A stretch of 64,000 bases of DNA from UBA7446 sp964014735 (GTDB lineage: Bacteria > Bacteroidota > Bacteroidia > Flavobacteriales > Flavobacteriaceae). Positions 42,625 through 51,699 of this stretch are shown here, one piece after another. The position numbers and the translations under genes were made by a program. Where the stretch lies: contig CAXHBH010000001.1 in assembly GCA_964014735.1 (NCBI GenBank), positions 62,001 to 126,000 of the forward strand, written 5' to 3'. Under the pieces are notes generated by a model that was not told the DNA's origin, did not search any database, and was given only the letters and a program-made list of their open reading frames with translations. How positions within the stretch are numbered: the first letter of the stretch is position 1; the number at the start of each line of letters is the position of its first letter.

Positions 42625-43880
42625 CTTACCGTAATAATGTCTTGAATATCTGTGGTGTAACGGGGCGATAAGTGGGCTTGTTTCATTTTAAAAGTTCTGC
42701 TCAGGTCTTGGTTGGCGAGTTTGATTTTATACGGGCCATACTTGCGGTGCAGTAGATCAATGCGCTTCATCAATGCGTCATGGCGGCTGTCTTCGCCATC
42801 AAATAGCGTGAGTTGTTGTGTGTTTTTGGGTACAATTCCCGTGACCATAACACCTGCTTTTTTATATTGAATACCATCTTTGAAAATATGTTCCAAACCC
42901 TTTAGGGCATACTTGCTAATGGTCAAACTTGACTGTGAGGTAAAGGGCATGGTAACCAACATTCCATTGCGGTACTGCGGCAAGTCAGGCATAAACGGAT
43001 TGCTACGAACAAATACATATACAGCATGGCAGCTGCTGCCTTGTTTGCGTAGTTTTTCGGCACAAAGCGTTGCATAGGTCGATATGCGTTCGCGCACTTC
43101 CTCATAGGAAGTAATAAGTGACTCGAAACTGCGGGTAGTAGCAATGGCTTTTTTGGGGGAGGCTATCATTTCCATCGGAATTGTTGCGCTTCCTTCTAAG
43201 TCTTTTTTTAGGCGCAGCCCCACGACACTCATCTGTTTGCGTACCCAATTGTCACTTAGCTGGGTAAAGTCATAGGCGGTTTTCACTTCGTTAAGTGCCA
43301 ACCGGCATGCGTGTTGACGACCAATGCCCCAAACATCTGCAATGGGTAGCCACTTGAGGGCCTTAATGCGCTTTTCTTCCGAATCAATTACATAGACGCC
43401 TTTGGTTTTTTCAGCAAATTTTTTTGCCACACGGTTGGCTACTTTAGCAAGACCCTTGCTTGGGCCAAGTCCAATGCTAACGGGCATGCCAGTCCATTTG
43501 CGCACACGCTTGCGTATTTGTTGTGCATAGGTCTCCATGTGATAGCGGTCAAAGCCGTCAAAATGTAAAAATGCCTCGTCAATGCTGTACACTTCTAGCT
43601 CAGGTGTAAACTGACGCAAGACATCCATCACACGCTGGCTCATATCACCATAGAGTGGATAATTGGACGAAAAAACCTGAACGTTGTATTGTCTAAAAAA
43701 AGACGAAAACTTGTGTGCAGGCGCCCCCATGGGTAGTCCAAGGGCTTTGGCTTCGTTACTGCGCGCAATCACACAACCGTCATTGTTGGACAAAATAGCA
43801 ATGGGCTTGTCGTTTAATGTGGGTTGAAAAATGCGCTCACAAGAAGCGTAGAAGTTATTACAATCGACTAAAGCAAACAC
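42621..43880 (-). CDS. umuC: DNA polymerase V catalytic subunit UmuC
   Basis: A 419-residue Y-family polymerase. Motifs are FALVDCNNFYASCERIF (first metal Asp), VFSSNYPLYGDMSQRVMDVL, SIDEAFLHFDG (second metal site), PVSIGLGPSKGLAKVANRVAK, and the helix-hairpin WGIGRQHACRL. I start at GTG 43880, because UmuC proteins begin right before FALVDCNN; TTG 43886 is also in frame. It precedes umuD and is divergent from sucA across a 100-bp gap with a palindrome. Confidence 0.94.
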   Translation of the reverse strand: MFALVDCNNFYASCERIFQPTLNDKPIAILSNNDGCVIARSNEAKALGLPMGAPAHKFSSFFRQYNVQVFSSNYPLYGDMSQRVMDVLRQFTPELEVYSIDEAFLHFDGFDRYHMETYAQQIRKRVRKWTGMPVSIGLGPSKGLAKVANRVAKKFAEKTKGVYVIDSEEKRIKALKWLPIADVWGIGRQHACRLALNEVKTAYDFTQLSDNWVRKQMSVVGLRLKKDLEGSATIPMEMIASPKKAIATTRSFESLITSYEEVRERISTYATLCAEKLRKQGSSCHAVYVFVRSNPFMPDLPQYRNGMLVTMPFTSQSSLTISKYALKGLEHIFKDGIQYKKAGVMVTGIVPKNTQQLTLFDGEDSRHDALMKRIDLLHRKYGPYKIKLANQDLSRTFKMKQAHLSPRYTTDIQDIITVR

Positions 43881-43887
43881 ATTCAAA

Positions 43888-43908
43888 ACTACATTTTTTT
43901 ACTGTAGT
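43888..43908. promoter_or_regulatory. Palindrome ACTACA-N9-TGTAGT next to umuC start
   Basis: Perfect 6-bp inverted arms around an AT-rich 9-bp centre, ending 8 bp before the GTG start of umuC. Position and symmetry suit an SOS (LexA-type) operator. Its sequence differs from the E. coli box, which is expected in this phylum. The function is inferred. Confidence 0.45.
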
Positions 43909-43958
43909 ATTAAATAGTTTTTTTCAACTAAATCCTGCGTTAATAAACGCAAATACAG

Positions 43959-43966
43959 TACATTTG
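43959..43966 (+). promoter_or_regulatory. -7 box (TACATTTG) of sucA
   Basis: TAnnTTTG match 20 bp before the sucA ATG. A small dyad TTGT-N5-ACAA overlaps its end at 43964-43976 and could be an operator. Confidence 0.5.
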
Positions 43967-43986
43967 TTTAGTACAACCACTCCTAG

Positions 43987-46725
43987 ATGGACAAGTATTC
44001 GTTTCTCAATGCAGCCCATACGGCTCATTTTGCGCAGCTTTACGACCAATACCTCATAAACCCTGATAGCGTAGAGCCTAGCTGGCGTGCCTTTTTCCAA
44101 GGATTTGACTTTGGTGTAGAGAATGGTGCTGAATATGCTGACGAAAAGGTTCCACAGTCTGTTCTCAAAGAATTCCGCGTCGTAAAACTTATTGATGGTT
44201 ACCGCGGAAGTGGACACCTCTTTACACGGACCAACCCCGTGCGAGAGCGTAGAAAATATAAGCCAACCCTTGCTATCGAAAATTTTGGATTGACCCACCA
44301 AGATCTGGACACGGTATTTTCGGCTGGCGAAATCATAGGCATTGGCCCGGCAAAACTGGCTGATATCATTGTGCACTTGGAGCGTATCTACTGCGAATCC
44401 ATAGGTTTGGAGTATATGTTTATCCGTCATCCGCAACGCGTAAACTGGATTCAAGAATGGATCAACAAGAACGGTAATCATCCATCATTCGATGATAATG
44501 AAAAAAAGCATATTCTTAAAAAACTAAATGAGGCCGTTGCTTTTGAGAGTTTCCTACACACCAAATACGTTGGCCAAAAACGCTTTTCTCTAGAAGGTGG
44601 CGAGTCTTTGATTCCAGCCTTAGATGCCTTGATTGAAGGCGCTGCCAAAGGCGGGGTAGAGGAGTTTGTGGTTGGCATGGCGCACAGAGGTCGTCTCAAT
44701 ACGCTGACCAATATTTTTGGTAAGCCCGCTCAAGACATTTTTAGTGAGTTTGATGGGAAAGACTATGAAGAGGAGGTATTTGACGGAGACGTTAAGTATC
44801 ACCTAGGATGGACCTCAAAACGCCTCACAGATGCAGGCTATCAAGTAAACATGAATATTGCACCCAACCCTTCTCATCTGGAAGCAGTGAACGCTGTAGT
44901 CGAAGGTATTGCACGTGCGAAACAAGATAATAATTACAATGGCAATACCCGAAAAGTAATGCCCATTCTCATTCATGGTGATGCTGCTATTGCAGGTCAG
45001 GGAGTGGTATATGAAGTGGTGCAAATGGCACAACTCGATGGCTACAGAACAGGCGGTACAATACATATTGTGGTCAATAACCAAATAGGCTTTACCACCA
45101 ATTATTTAGATGGGCGTTCAAGCACCTATTGTACAGATGTTGCCAAGGTTACCCTTTCACCTGTGTTGCATATAAATGCTGATGACGTAGAGGCTGTGGT
45201 TCATGCCATGCATTTTGCTTTGGCCTATCGCAACCGTTTTTCACGTGATGTATTTATTGACTTGCTTGGCTATAGAAAATATGGCCATAACGAAGGGGAC
45301 GAACCACGATTTACGCAACCTAAGCTCTACAAAGCCATAGGTAAGCATAAAAACCCACGAGATATCTACGCTGCCAAACTGATGTCTAAAGGTGTTATTA
45401 AGCAAGTTGATTTGGACCAGATGGAAGCCGATTATAAGCAAACACTTGAAAAAAAGCTCGAAGATGCTCGACAGGCTTCCAATACAATTATCACACCATT
45501 CATGAAAGACGAATGGACTGGATATCAACGTGCCAAGCAAAAAGACATGCTGCAGGCTGTTGACACCACCATTGAGCTCAAAAAATTGGATGCCATTGCA
45601 AGTACACTTACCGAACTACCTTCAAATAAAAAATTCTTGCGTAAAACACAGCGCTTGGTAAAAGACCGAAAGGCCATGTATTTTGAGCGTAATCAATTGG
45701 ATTGGGCCATGGGCGAGTTGTTGGCATACGGCTCCTTACTTTCAGAAGGGCATGATGTTCGTATTTCCGGGCAGGATGTTGAGCGCGGTACATTCTCTCA
45801 TCGCCATGCCGTCATGAAGGTCGAAGATTCTGAAGAAGAAGTAATTCTTTTAAATAGTTTGGACAAATCTCAAGGGCGTTTTAACATCTTTAACTCTTCT
45901 CTTTCTGAATATGGCGTTATGGGATATGACTATGGTTTTGCCATGGCCAGCCCAAGTGCCTTAACTGTATGGGAAGCGCAGTTTGGTGATTTTAGTAACG
46001 GCGCACAAATTATGATTGACCAATACCTTTCATCTGCTGAAGACAAATGGAAAATGCAGAATGGTTTGGTTTTGTTTCTTCCCCATGGTTATGAAGGACA
46101 GGGTGCCGAGCATTCTTCTGCTCGCATGGAACGCTATTTACAGCTATGTGCCAAAGACAATATGTTCGTGGCTGACGTAACTACACCGGCCAATCTATTC
46201 CATATGTTACGGCGGCAGCTTAAATCAACATATCGAAAACCATTGGTGGTATTTACACCCAAAAGTTTATTGCGACATCCAATGGCCGTTTCTTCCAAAG
46301 AATCGTTGGCAAAAGGTCAGTTTATGCCTTTAATTGATGATGACACAGTTAAGCCTAAGGAGGTAAAGACACTTGTATTGTGTACAGGTAAGTTTTATTA
46401 CGACTTATTTGATGCCCGCGATAACAAAAAGCGTAAAGATGTGGCATTGGTTCGCCTTGAACAATTATTCCCCTTGCCTAAAGATGAGATAGCCGCGGTT
46501 ATGAAAAAGTATACCAAAGCAGAAGTGGTGTGGGCACAGGAAGAGCCACGAAACATGGGCGCATATGGACATTTATTGTTACATCTTCCGCAAGCACGGG
46601 ATTTCCGTGTTGCATCTCGCCGTTTTTACGGTGCCCCTGCAGCTGGAAGTTCAACACGATCCAAGCGACGCCATAAAGAAATTATTGAGTACGTATTTGA
46701 TAAAACCAAAGACAATATGCGCTAG
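43987..46725 (+). CDS. sucA: 2-oxoglutarate dehydrogenase E1
   Basis: A 912-residue thiamine-diphosphate enzyme that decarboxylates 2-oxoglutarate in the TCA cycle. Visible parts: the N-terminal E2-binding region NAAHTAHFAQLYDQYLINPDSVEPSWRAFF, the active-site stretch EFVVGMAHRGRLN, HGDAAIAGQGVVYE and NNQIGFTTN of the ThDP-binding domain, YRKYGHNEGDEPRFTQP, and the C-terminal transketolase-like half with FLPHGYEGQGAEHSSARMERYLQL. Length is normal. sucB follows after 21 bp. No E3 gene is nearby. Confidence 0.97.
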   Translation: MDKYSFLNAAHTAHFAQLYDQYLINPDSVEPSWRAFFQGFDFGVENGAEYADEKVPQSVLKEFRVVKLIDGYRGSGHLFTRTNPVRERRKYKPTLAIENFGLTHQDLDTVFSAGEIIGIGPAKLADIIVHLERIYCESIGLEYMFIRHPQRVNWIQEWINKNGNHPSFDDNEKKHILKKLNEAVAFESFLHTKYVGQKRFSLEGGESLIPALDALIEGAAKGGVEEFVVGMAHRGRLNTLTNIFGKPAQDIFSEFDGKDYEEEVFDGDVKYHLGWTSKRLTDAGYQVNMNIAPNPSHLEAVNAVVEGIARAKQDNNYNGNTRKVMPILIHGDAAIAGQGVVYEVVQMAQLDGYRTGGTIHIVVNNQIGFTTNYLDGRSSTYCTDVAKVTLSPVLHINADDVEAVVHAMHFALAYRNRFSRDVFIDLLGYRKYGHNEGDEPRFTQPKLYKAIGKHKNPRDIYAAKLMSKGVIKQVDLDQMEADYKQTLEKKLEDARQASNTIITPFMKDEWTGYQRAKQKDMLQAVDTTIELKKLDAIASTLTELPSNKKFLRKTQRLVKDRKAMYFERNQLDWAMGELLAYGSLLSEGHDVRISGQDVERGTFSHRHAVMKVEDSEEEVILLNSLDKSQGRFNIFNSSLSEYGVMGYDYGFAMASPSALTVWEAQFGDFSNGAQIMIDQYLSSAEDKWKMQNGLVLFLPHGYEGQGAEHSSARMERYLQLCAKDNMFVADVTTPANLFHMLRRQLKSTYRKPLVVFTPKSLLRHPMAVSSKESLAKGQFMPLIDDDTVKPKEVKTLVLCTGKFYYDLFDARDNKKRKDVALVRLEQLFPLPKDEIAAVMKKYTKAEVVWAQEEPRNMGAYGHLLLHLPQARDFRVASRRFYGAPAAGSSTRSKRRHKEIIEYVFDKTKDNMR

Positions 46726-46746
46726 AGCAGCGCCAAAACAGGAGTT

Positions 46747-47949
46747 ATGATTTTAGAAATGAAAGTGCCCTCTCCGGGCGAATCAATATCAGAAGTAGAA
46801 ATAGCCGAATGGTTGGTTAGTGATGGTGATTATGTAGAAAAAGATCAAACCATTGCCGAAGTCGATTCCGACAAGGCTACCCTTGAGCTCCCCGCGGAGG
46901 AGAGTGGAATCATTACACTTAAGGCCGAAGAAGGTGATGCGATTGCTGTAGGCGGCATTGTATGTCATATAGACACTGCTGCAATCAAGCCAGAAGGTCT
47001 GGATATAAAACCTGCTCCGGTCAAAGCAACCGTTTCACAAGCCTCAACAACAACTGCTCCCGCTAAAACATCTTATGCTACTGGGACAGCCTCCCCAGCA
47101 GCTCGAAAAATTATTACTGAAAAGGGAATAGATACAGCTGCTATTCCAGGCACCGGTCGTGACGGCCGTATAACAAAAGAAGATGCCCTAAATGCTGTTC
47201 CTTCAATGAGGACCTCAGAAGGTGACAGGCCATTATCTCGCAAGAAAATGTCCATGCTCCGCCGAAAAGTAGCTGAACGCTTGGTTGCTGCCAAAAATGA
47301 AACAGCCATGCTTACTACATTTAATGAGGTCAATATGTCACCCATTTTTGACTTGCGGGCCGAGTATAAGGAAGCCTTTAAAGCAAAACATGATGTTGGA
47401 CTTGGGTTTATGAGCTTTTTCACCAAAGCCGTGGTCCGTGCAATAAAAGAATTCCCAGACGTAAACTCCATGATTGATGGCAACGAACAAATATTGCACG
47501 ACTACTGTGATATTAGTGTAGCCGTTTCGGGACCTAAAGGGCTTATGGTTCCTGTAGTTCGAAATGCTGAATCCATGGACTTTAAGGATTTAGAGACCGA
47601 AATTAAGCGTTTAGCAATCCGAGCACGTGATGGACAAATCACTGTTGATGAAATGACAGGTGGGACCTTTACCATCTCCAATGGAGGGGTGTTTGGATCT
47701 ATGCTTTCAACACCAATCATCAATCCACCACAATCAGCTATTTTAGGTATGCACAATATTTTACAACGTCCAATTGCTGTTGATGGTAAGGTTGAAATTC
47801 ACCCTATGATGTATTTGGCGCTTTCTTATGACCATCGGATTATTGATGGACGCGAAAGTGTAGGATTTTTGGTAGCTGTAAAAGAAGCACTAGAAGATCC
47901 CGTCAACTTACTGATGCATGGTGATGTCAAAAAAGCATTGGCACTTTAA
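46747..47949 (+). CDS. sucB: Dihydrolipoyl succinyltransferase E2
   Basis: A 400-residue E2 subunit. It has one lipoyl domain (residues 1-75) with lipoyl Lys43 in VDSDKATLELPAEE, an Ala/Thr/Pro-rich linker, a peripheral subunit-binding domain at about 113-148 (ASPAARKIITEKGID and GTGRDGRITKEDAL), and the acyltransferase domain with the C-terminal active site YDHRIIDGRESVGFL. It moves the succinyl group to CoA. It is coupled to sucA, and its end overlaps the convergent NifU gene by 4 bp. Confidence 0.97.
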   Translation: MILEMKVPSPGESISEVEIAEWLVSDGDYVEKDQTIAEVDSDKATLELPAEESGIITLKAEEGDAIAVGGIVCHIDTAAIKPEGLDIKPAPVKATVSQASTTTAPAKTSYATGTASPAARKIITEKGIDTAAIPGTGRDGRITKEDALNAVPSMRTSEGDRPLSRKKMSMLRRKVAERLVAAKNETAMLTTFNEVNMSPIFDLRAEYKEAFKAKHDVGLGFMSFFTKAVVRAIKEFPDVNSMIDGNEQILHDYCDISVAVSGPKGLMVPVVRNAESMDFKDLETEIKRLAIRARDGQITVDEMTGGTFTISNGGVFGSMLSTPIINPPQSAILGMHNILQRPIAVDGKVEIHPMMYLALSYDHRIIDGRESVGFLVAVKEALEDPVNLLMHGDVKKALAL

Positions 47950-48818
47950 CCATTAATAGCCACAACTTGCTCAACTTTTCCAGGTAGCATTTCGCGCATC
48001 ATGGTTTCGATACCATTCTTAAGGGTAAATGTAGAGGAAGGGCAACCACTACAAGCGCCTTGTAAGACGACGTGGACGGCCTTTGCGTTTTCATCAAAAG
48101 ATTGAAACACAATATTCCCGCCATCAGAAGCTACAGCAGGCTTGATGTATTCATCCAATATCCGTACAATCTCTTGCTCGATTGGAGTGTGATTAATTTC
48201 TACATTTGCTTCCTCTTTCGAAAATGGACTGAAGCTAGGGGACAATATGGGTTTGTTTTCCGCAATGTGCTCTCTAATAAAAGTGCGTACTTGTTGCACT
48301 ACTTCTTCCCAAGTTGAAATTTCGTATTTTGTTATGGACACAAAGTTTTCGTCCATGTATACTTCTTTGACAAAAGGAAAGTGGAATAAAGCTTGTGCTA
48401 GGGGTGCATCTTGGGTTGTATCTATGGAAGTAAACTCCACACTTGCGGGCACCAGTTTTTTATTTGCCACAAACTTCATCACAGCAGGGTTCGGAGTGCT
48501 TTCGGCATAAACACTAGCTGGAGCCGCTTTTTTTGTTTTGGTGACTTCACCTCCGTCAGCGAGGTACTTTTCTAATTGTTCAACAACTTCTCCTTGTACA
48601 TCACTCCATTCCACAATGGGAAAACGTTCTAAGGTCAATTGAGTGCCGTTGAGGGTTACAGCCTTCACAAAAGGCAAATAAAATAATTGCTGTGCTAATG
48701 GAACTTCAATGGCTTCTGAAACATTGTTAAACGCATAAGCGCGCTCAACAAGTGTAATATCAGTACTTAAAACAAGTAAATCTGGATTTTCAGATGGTAA
48801 TATGCGAAAACGACTCAT
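47946..48818 (-). CDS. NifU-type Fe-S carrier with two Nfu N-domains
   Basis: A 290-residue protein starting at ATG 48818 (MSRFRILPSENPDLL). It has two repeated Nfu N-terminal-like domains: about 1-95 (AQQLFYLPFVKAVTLNGTQLTLE) and about 100-185 (AQALFHFPFVKEVYMDENFVSIT). A C-terminal NifU domain (about 205-290) follows, with the cluster motif GACSGCPSSTFTL. It would carry and deliver Fe-S clusters to target enzymes. The doubled N-domain is the normal form in many Bacteroidetes. It is convergent with sucB. Confidence 0.9.
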   Translation of the reverse strand: MSRFRILPSENPDLLVLSTDITLVERAYAFNNVSEAIEVPLAQQLFYLPFVKAVTLNGTQLTLERFPIVEWSDVQGEVVEQLEKYLADGGEVTKTKKAAPASVYAESTPNPAVMKFVANKKLVPASVEFTSIDTTQDAPLAQALFHFPFVKEVYMDENFVSITKYEISTWEEVVQQVRTFIREHIAENKPILSPSFSPFSKEEANVEINHTPIEQEIVRILDEYIKPAVASDGGNIVFQSFDENAKAVHVVLQGACSGCPSSTFTLKNGIETMMREMLPGKVEQVVAING

Positions 48819-48892
48819 AAACTTTTTATGCAAAAATACGTATTAGAACAATAGTAGTAGAAACTACACAGTAGATTTTTGTACTTTACAGC

Positions 48893-49405
48893 ATGCTAAT
48901 AAAAACCATATTAAATCACACGCCCACTTATGGCGAAAACTGTTTTTTTGCTGATAATGCTACTCTCATTGGAGATGTATTGATGGGCGATTCTTGCTCT
49001 GTGTGGTTTCAGGCAGTAGTTCGTGGCGATGTAAATCGTATTGTCATTGGAGACAACGTCAATATTCAAGACGGGGCTGTTATTCATGCAACTTATAAGA
49101 CTGCTCCTACTACAATAGGTAACAATGTATCAATTGGGCACAATTCCATTGTTCATGGATGCAGCATTTACGACAACGTATTGGTTGGTATGGGTGCTAT
49201 TATTATGGATGACGCAGTTGTGGAATCCAACAGCATTATTGCTGCTGGAGCGGTGGTTACCAAAAACACCATAGTGCCATCCGGAACGGTTTTTGGTGGT
49301 GTGCCTGCCAAAAAAATTAGGGATACTTCACCTGAACTAATTTCAGGAGAAATAGCGCGTATCGCAAAAAATTACAGCTTATATGCAAGCTGGTTTAAGG
49401 ATTAA
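48893..49405 (+). CDS. Gamma-class carbonic anhydrase-like protein
   Basis: A 170-residue left-handed beta-helix protein made of hexapeptide repeats (IGDVLMGDSCSVWFQAVVRGD, then NIQDGAVIHATY, then IGNNVSIGHNSIVHGCSI). The zinc His residues of the gamma-CA/YrdA group are visible in VIHATY, IGHNS and VHGC. Carbonic anhydrase activity is not assured in this group. It is cytoplasmic and monocistronic. Its last bases overlap the murI stop by 4 bp. Confidence 0.9.
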   Translation: MLIKTILNHTPTYGENCFFADNATLIGDVLMGDSCSVWFQAVVRGDVNRIVIGDNVNIQDGAVIHATYKTAPTTIGNNVSIGHNSIVHGCSIYDNVLVGMGAIIMDDAVVESNSIIAAGAVVTKNTIVPSGTVFGGVPAKKIRDTSPELISGEIARIAKNYSLYASWFKD

Positions 49406-50175
49406 ATTTTTAGCTGATTAACATGGTCAACACCAAAAGATTTCCAGAGGTCAATTTTTGGAGAAGTTGTGGTATAATAGGCAGTCCTACCGCCACTTTT
49501 ATTGTAGAGGTTGTTTAAGTCTAGTAGTCTACGAGTTTGCTCGGCTACCGCCGTACTACAATCCACAATTGCTACATTTTCGGGAAGTATTTTTCTTAGG
49601 GTCTGCGTTAAAAAAGGGTAGTGGGTACATCCCAGAACTAAATGATCGATAGGTTTTTTTAGCATTGGGTACAAGATATCACGCAGTTGTTTTTCAGTTG
49701 CTTGGCTATCTGCTTTACCTTCTTCAACCAACCCTACCAGTCCATGCCCTACCTGGCTGATTACTTCAAGCTCTTGTGTATAATCTTGAGCTGTGCTTTG
49801 GAACAGTGTACTGGTAAGGGTTCCAGCAGTTGCAAGCACCCCTATAACTCCTGTTTTACTGTCTAATGCTGCTGGCTTTATGGCAGGTTCAACACCCACA
49901 AATGGAATTGAAAAATGCTCCCTGAGCTGTGAAATAGCATTGGTCGTTGCCGTGTTGCAGGCTACCACTACTAGTTTACACTCTTGCGCAACCAACCATT
50001 TGGTAACGGCCATTGCACGTGATGTAATTGTCTGTTTTGTTCTTTTTCCATAAGGTGTGTAAGCCTGGTCAGCCACGTAAAGGATATCCTCACTGGGAAG
50101 CATTTCTTTAAGTGCATTAAGCACAGATAATCCGCCTACTCCAGAATCGAAAACACCAATGGGTTTAGAATGCAT
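49402..50175 (-). CDS. murI: Glutamate racemase
   Basis: A 257-residue enzyme supplying D-Glu for peptidoglycan. The N-terminal GVFDSGVGGLSVLNALKEMLP carries the Asp and Ser. The two catalytic cysteines are in VVACNTATTNAI and VLGCTHYPFL. Length and motifs are normal. It lies downstream of the bamA-ompH block on the same strand, separated by a strong terminator, so it probably has its own promoter. Confidence 0.96.
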   Translation of the reverse strand: MHSKPIGVFDSGVGGLSVLNALKEMLPSEDILYVADQAYTPYGKRTKQTITSRAMAVTKWLVAQECKLVVVACNTATTNAISQLREHFSIPFVGVEPAIKPAALDSKTGVIGVLATAGTLTSTLFQSTAQDYTQELEVISQVGHGLVGLVEEGKADSQATEKQLRDILYPMLKKPIDHLVLGCTHYPFLTQTLRKILPENVAIVDCSTAVAEQTRRLLDLNNLYNKSGGRTAYYTTTSPKIDLWKSFGVDHVNQLKI

Positions 50176-50184
50176 GCTTAAAAA

Positions 50185-50218
50185 TAAAAAAACTGCCTCG
50201 AAAGGAGGCAGTTTTTTT
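50185..50218 (-). terminator. Rho-independent terminator of the bamA-ompH operon
   Basis: ACTGCCTC (50192-50199) pairs with GAGGCAGT (50205-50212) around a 5-base loop and is flanked by A and T runs, so it can work on either strand. It sits 22 bp after the second ompH stop. Confidence 0.9.
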
Positions 50219-50239
50219 AGATAATATGTTTTGTTGGGC

Positions 50240-50743
50240 TCAGATTCCCAATGCCTTTTTAACGTCTGATGAAAGATCTTTTCCTTCTGCCATTAATAAA
50301 GCACCACCAAGACTTGCATCAATAACGTAATCAAAACCTTGTGCTTTGGCAACTTCTTGCACTTTGGCACGCGCATTTTCAATGATGGGACGTAATAAGT
50401 CTGCCTGCTTCTTTTGAATGTCTTGAGAAGCTGTTTGCCTGAACTGTTGAATGTTTTGTTCCATACCTGCCAACTCTTGTTGACGCGCTTGGTTTGTCAC
50501 GTCTGTTTGGTTTTCAGCTTCAGCAGAATAAGTTTGTAATTTGGTTTGGTATTCTTTTATAGAGGCTTCGATTTCTGTCTGATAATCTTTTTCTAGTTTT
50601 TGAACCTCTTCCTGAGCGGCAATTACGCTCGGCATTTCGCTGATTATTTTTTGGAAGTCTAAGTGTGCTACTTTGCTTTGTGCATAAGTTACGTTGCTAA
50701 GCATTAAAATTACTGTGAGTAATAATGTAGATAAATATTTCAT
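50240..50743 (-). CDS. OmpH/Skp-family periplasmic chaperone
   Basis: A 167-residue Skp-like protein with a signal peptide at about residues 1-21 (STLLLTVILMLSNVTYAQ). The mature part begins SKVAHLDFQKIISEMP and forms a long Gln/Glu/Lys coiled coil (about 45-125), ending in DYVIDASLGGALLMAEG. Skp trimers hold unfolded outer-membrane proteins on their way to BamA. It is the last gene of the nadK-to-ompH run, 20 bp after a second ompH gene. Confidence 0.93.
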   Translation of the reverse strand: MKYLSTLLLTVILMLSNVTYAQSKVAHLDFQKIISEMPSVIAAQEEVQKLEKDYQTEIEASIKEYQTKLQTYSAEAENQTDVTNQARQQELAGMEQNIQQFRQTASQDIQKKQADLLRPIIENARAKVQEVAKAQGFDYVIDASLGGALLMAEGKDLSSDVKKALGI

Positions 50744-50763
50744 TTTATTAAGTTAATTAAGTG

Positions 50764-51687
50764 TTACTTTTTTTGTTGTGCTTGTTTACGTTTTTCTTTA
50801 AATTCATTTTTTTTTCTTTCAAGCTCTTCTAATCGTTCTTTTTTTCGTTTGGTTAGGGCTTCTTCTTTTTCTTTTTTCTTCCTTGCAATTTCTTGCTCGC
50901 GTTCTTGTTTTTTAATTTCGTACTCAGCTTTTCGTGCCTCTCTTATTTCTTCTTTACTTTGAATAGAAGCAGCATCAGCTTGTGTTTTATTTTCTGTTTT
51001 TTTAGCTTCTTTTTGTCGTTTACGCTCAGCTTTTCGTTCTTCCGCTAACTTTCGGCGTTCTGCGTTTTGTTGCTGTATTTTTTTTCCTTTCTCATTAATT
51101 GTTGGGTTAGAACTCTGTTTACGTTCTTGTTTTTTGGTTTCAGCCAAAAAAGCTTGAGCCTTTTTCTTGTCATTAATTTCAAGGAATTTAATAACAAGTT
51201 CGCTAATATCGTATTTTTTTTCAGAATGAAGAACTAGAATGTCCGCGGTACTGTCAAAAACATAGTTTAGTTTTCTGTCACTGGCAATTTCACGTATTGC
51301 TGTTAGTATTTCGTCTTGGGCTGGTTGTGCTAGTTTTAGCTTTTGCTGAATCCAGTCACCCTCAACTCCAAAGCGCTGTTCTATATACTGATTAAGTTTC
51401 TCCTGCTCGAAGGCAATGTCATCTTTACGTTCTTCAGCTATTTCATCGGTAAGAAGTGGTCTTTCAATTTCAAGAATCTTTGTTTGCTCATCTAATTTTT
51501 TTTGCCTTATGTCAATTTCGTTTCGCCATGATGCAATCTTTGTTTCCAAGTCTTGGCTTGATTCTGTGAAGCCGCTGTGTGTTGCCAAAACCTTGTCAAT
51601 ATCTAAAAACCCTATCCTGACATTACGTTGTCCATATGTAAAACCCGTTACAGAACAGCACAATAATAATGACCAAAAAAGCCGCAT
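50764..51687 (-). CDS. OmpH-family protein with long Lys/Glu tail
   Basis: A 307-residue Skp relative. A signal peptide (about 1-19, cleavage near TYGQ) and an OmpH domain (about 22-170, VRIGFLDIDKVLATHSGFTES and LNYVFDSTADILVLHSEKKYDISELV) are followed by an unusual tail from about 185 to 307 that is almost all Lys, Glu, Arg, Gln and Ala and should form one long charged helix. Two-ompH pairs after bamA are common in flavobacteria. Tail length varies between species. It starts 12 bp after bamA. Confidence 0.92.
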   Translation of the reverse strand: MRLFWSLLLCCSVTGFTYGQRNVRIGFLDIDKVLATHSGFTESSQDLETKIASWRNEIDIRQKKLDEQTKILEIERPLLTDEIAEERKDDIAFEQEKLNQYIEQRFGVEGDWIQQKLKLAQPAQDEILTAIREIASDRKLNYVFDSTADILVLHSEKKYDISELVIKFLEINDKKKAQAFLAETKKQERKQSSNPTINEKGKKIQQQNAERRKLAEERKAERKRQKEAKKTENKTQADAASIQSKEEIREARKAEYEIKKQEREQEIARKKKEKEEALTKRKKERLEELERKKNEFKEKRKQAQQKK

Positions 51688-51699
51688 TTATTTTTTTTA

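Noticed and set aside
43924..44481. 185-codon minus-strand open frame opposite sucA
   Set aside because: Antisense to a certain sucA; no recognisable motif.
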